Below, piece by piece: positions 62,609 to 64,000 of a DNA stretch of 64,000 nucleotides. The position numbers and the translations under genes are program-made. The first letter of the stretch is position 1; the number at the start of each line of letters is the position of its first letter. The DNA comes from JAHEJA01 sp965656445. Lineage in GTDB: Bacteria > Pseudomonadota > Alphaproteobacteria > Rhodobacterales > Rhodobacteraceae. A model generated the notes under the pieces. It was not told where the DNA came from. It was given only the letters and a program-made list of their open reading frames with translations, and searched no databases. The stretch spans positions 47,869-111,868 of the forward strand of contig CBFHKO010000006.1 in NCBI GenBank assembly GCA_965656445.1. Direction: 5' to 3'.

Positions 62609-62656
62609 CGTACCAAAAACAAAATATGGTACGTAAATAGGTGTATTTTTGGTACG
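62609..62656. repeat. Repeats of CGTACC/GGTACG in front of the integrase
   Basis: CGTACCAAAAACA (62609–62621), GGTACG (62628–62633) and TATTTTTGGTACG (62644–62656). The outer copies are inverted. They sit between the tRNA remnant and the integrase and may be arm-type integrase or excisionase sites, or an operator. Confidence 0.5.
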
Positions 62657-62696
62657 TCACCACGTCGTTACACCTTTATGAAAGTTGGGAAACATA

Positions 62697-64000
62697 GTGA
62701 ACCATAACATTCCATTCCTCACTCGCAGCCCAAAAACTGGCATCTATGGTTACCGAAGGGACATAGCGAAGAAGCACCAATATTTGTTCCCGAAAGATTT
62801 AAATCGGGATAGGACCACAAAACACCCAAGCCACAAGACTGAATACAAAACAATTGATAAGGTTTCTTTCAAAACCAAAAGCATTTCCATAGCCATGGAA
62901 AAGTATGAACAGCACCACAAGCGACACGAGGAATTGTTACGACTGCATAAACAGTCAACACTGTCTCCAGATGAACTTCCAAAAGAAAAGGTTCGGCGCA
63001 TAGCACGAACTTTGCACTTACAAGGGTATCATCCTGACAGTCTACCCACCATGAACGCCATGTCATCACCAGAAGACTTTGAAGCAATTGGCCGAGAAGT
63101 GGAATACTATCGCCTTCAAGAAGAGGCCGAAGCTAAAGAGTTCTTGGAACGTAGGCGTAGAGAAAAAGCCTTTGATGCTAAGCACGGACTAACGTTTTCT
63201 TACCCTGCTGAAATATATGAAGGCATTGACGTCGAATATCCTGACAAAGCAATTCTGACGGGTACATCGGGCGTATATGCAGCAAAGCTAAAACTCGAAG
63301 AAACTAAAGATACACTTCTTGATGTTTTAGACACCAAATACACAGAGGGTTGGACACGAAAACCAATACCAGATGATGATGACCAATACATTGCCTATCA
63401 ACTTTTAGATGGGCAGCACGACATTACGATTAAACCGACACTCAATCACATAAAACAAAACTACATAAAGAACGTAATCAATCCGAGGCCGATGAACGAA
63501 CAAAGCAAGCGAAATAAATTAAACTCGCTTGGCACTATGCTTGGTATTCTCGCAAACCTTCGTGATGAGGGGATGAATACCGTCTTCGAAACACTGACAA
63601 AAGAAGAACTGAAACATGAGTTAGAACTCAAGTACCCGAAGGCCCAAACACGAATGAGAAGGTTAGCAGATTTATCGGCATATATAAATTGTTGGAACTT
63701 AAACAACGAAGGTGAACTTCTACCTAATCCATTCAAGTCTCTAAGGGTGGCAGCGAAAGAAGCTATTAATCCTAGTGAAGTCAAAAGTAGGCGACATTTC
63801 ACCCCTCAGGAGTTTGACATGTATTGGAATAATCTGATGCACCAAGAGGCAGATAGTGAAGTTAGAACTGCAGGTTTGTTGATGTTATTCTGTGCAGGAC
63901 CTAATCAAGAGGTTTTTGGAATTGAACGAAGGGACGTGAAACTAAACTCCAACATACCCCACCTGATTATCCGCCCTAACAAAATTAGGTTGATTGAGAA
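62697..64000 (+). CDS. Tyrosine-recombinase-type site-specific integrase, N-terminal part (truncated by window end)
   Basis: A GTG start with GGGAAAC before it, and an open frame of 434 codons to the window edge. The N-terminus (PKTGIYGYRRDIAKKHQYLFPK) resembles the DUF6538-type integrases, followed by a helical SAM-like core-binding region (about 280–370) and the start of the catalytic domain at HFTPQEFDMYW. At the box I position, where most members have Arg (G-x-R-xx-E), this reads GPNQE, so the first catalytic Arg is absent; the Glu and the following Asp fit. The sequence is AT-richer than its neighbours, fitting transfer. It is next to the tRNA remnant. Confidence 0.8.
   Translation, partial: MNHNIPFLTRSPKTGIYGYRRDIAKKHQYLFPKDLNRDRTTKHPSHKTEYKTIDKVSFKTKSISIAMEKYEQHHKRHEELLRLHKQSTLSPDELPKEKVRRIARTLHLQGYHPDSLPTMNAMSSPEDFEAIGREVEYYRLQEEAEAKEFLERRRREKAFDAKHGLTFSYPAEIYEGIDVEYPDKAILTGTSGVYAAKLKLEETKDTLLDVLDTKYTEGWTRKPIPDDDDQYIAYQLLDGQHDITIKPTLNHIKQNYIKNVINPRPMNEQSKRNKLNSLGTMLGILANLRDEGMNTVFETLTKEELKHELELKYPKAQTRMRRLADLSAYINCWNLNNEGELLPNPFKSLRVAAKEAINPSEVKSRRHFTPQEFDMYWNNLMHQEADSEVRTAGLLMLFCAGPNQEVFGIERRDVKLNSNIPHLIIRPNKIRLIE

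Noticed and set aside
62750..63001. Minus-strand open frames within the integrase region
   Set aside because: They lie opposite the integrase and have no start signals or domains.

Overview
This window is about 64 kb of chromosome from a marine Roseobacter-clade alphaproteobacterium (Rhodobacteraceae). The evidence is the gene content: a CdhR/BKACE carnitine locus, DUF6456/DUF6477, DUF455, a ctrA–sciP pair, a bactofilin with an M23 peptidase, and a flagellar set with sigma-54 promoters. Base composition is moderate, clearly lower in G+C than most roseobacters. No species name can be supported from the sequence alone.

Layout. 1–8.2 kb: an operon for gamma-butyrobetaine/carnitine conversion to glycine betaine (CoA ligase-like, acyl-CoA dehydrogenase, enoyl-CoA hydratase, carnitine dehydrogenase fused to a thioesterase, BKACE, a GDSL esterase and a Cys-rich lipoprotein) with a divergent AraC-type regulator. 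8.2–12.7 kb: rlmE and ppx/gppA, then a C1 operon (small 'virulence factor' domain protein, methylenetetrahydrofolate reductase-like protein, pterin-dependent methyltransferase). 12.9–28.5 kb: mostly housekeeping genes (lpd, queA, an AsmA-like giant, bcp, M23 peptidase plus bactofilin, trmFO, gluQ, hisI, an Fe-S scaffold). 28.6–34.2 kb: a 40-residue membrane protein with LexA and CtrA boxes, recG, ligA, a broken ctrA and an intact sciP. 34.3–40.6 kb: mnmA and a KAS–ACP–LpxD–L,D-transpeptidase group. 40.6–48.4 kb: DUF6456/DUF6477, an MttB-family methyltransferase, guaA, asd, adenine deaminase. 48.4–57.6 kb: a flagellar island (NHLP-like protein, Sel1 protein, FlgM, FlgA, FlgT, FlgP, FlhA, FlhF, FliA, response regulator) of a gammaproteobacterial-like type. 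57.9–62.4 kb: GH3 beta-glucosidase, creatinase-like M24 protein, nitrilase. 62.45–64 kb: a damaged tRNA-Arg-like sequence that looks like an attachment site, followed by an AT-richer integrase that runs off the window.

How the genes fit together. The first operon can be read as a route from gamma-butyrobetaine through carnitine to glycine betaine. The MttB-family protein, the pterin methyltransferase and the reductase could then handle methyl groups from methylated amines; the needed corrinoid protein is not in the window. The pterin methyltransferase and the MttB protein carry Arg/Gly-rich tails.

Most noteworthy observations: (i) ctrA carries an in-frame stop and a frameshift and flhA carries a frameshift, while the roughly 60 other genes look intact, which suggests recent loss of motility control or lab/assembly artefacts; (ii) two small-RNA-like loci share an identical 28-nt hairpin, each enclosed by inverted copies of an AGGATATTT 3'-end motif; (iii) a tiny membrane protein gene has both a LexA box and a CtrA box; (iv) a candidate integrative element starts at a tRNA remnant, with an integrase lacking the usual first catalytic Arg.
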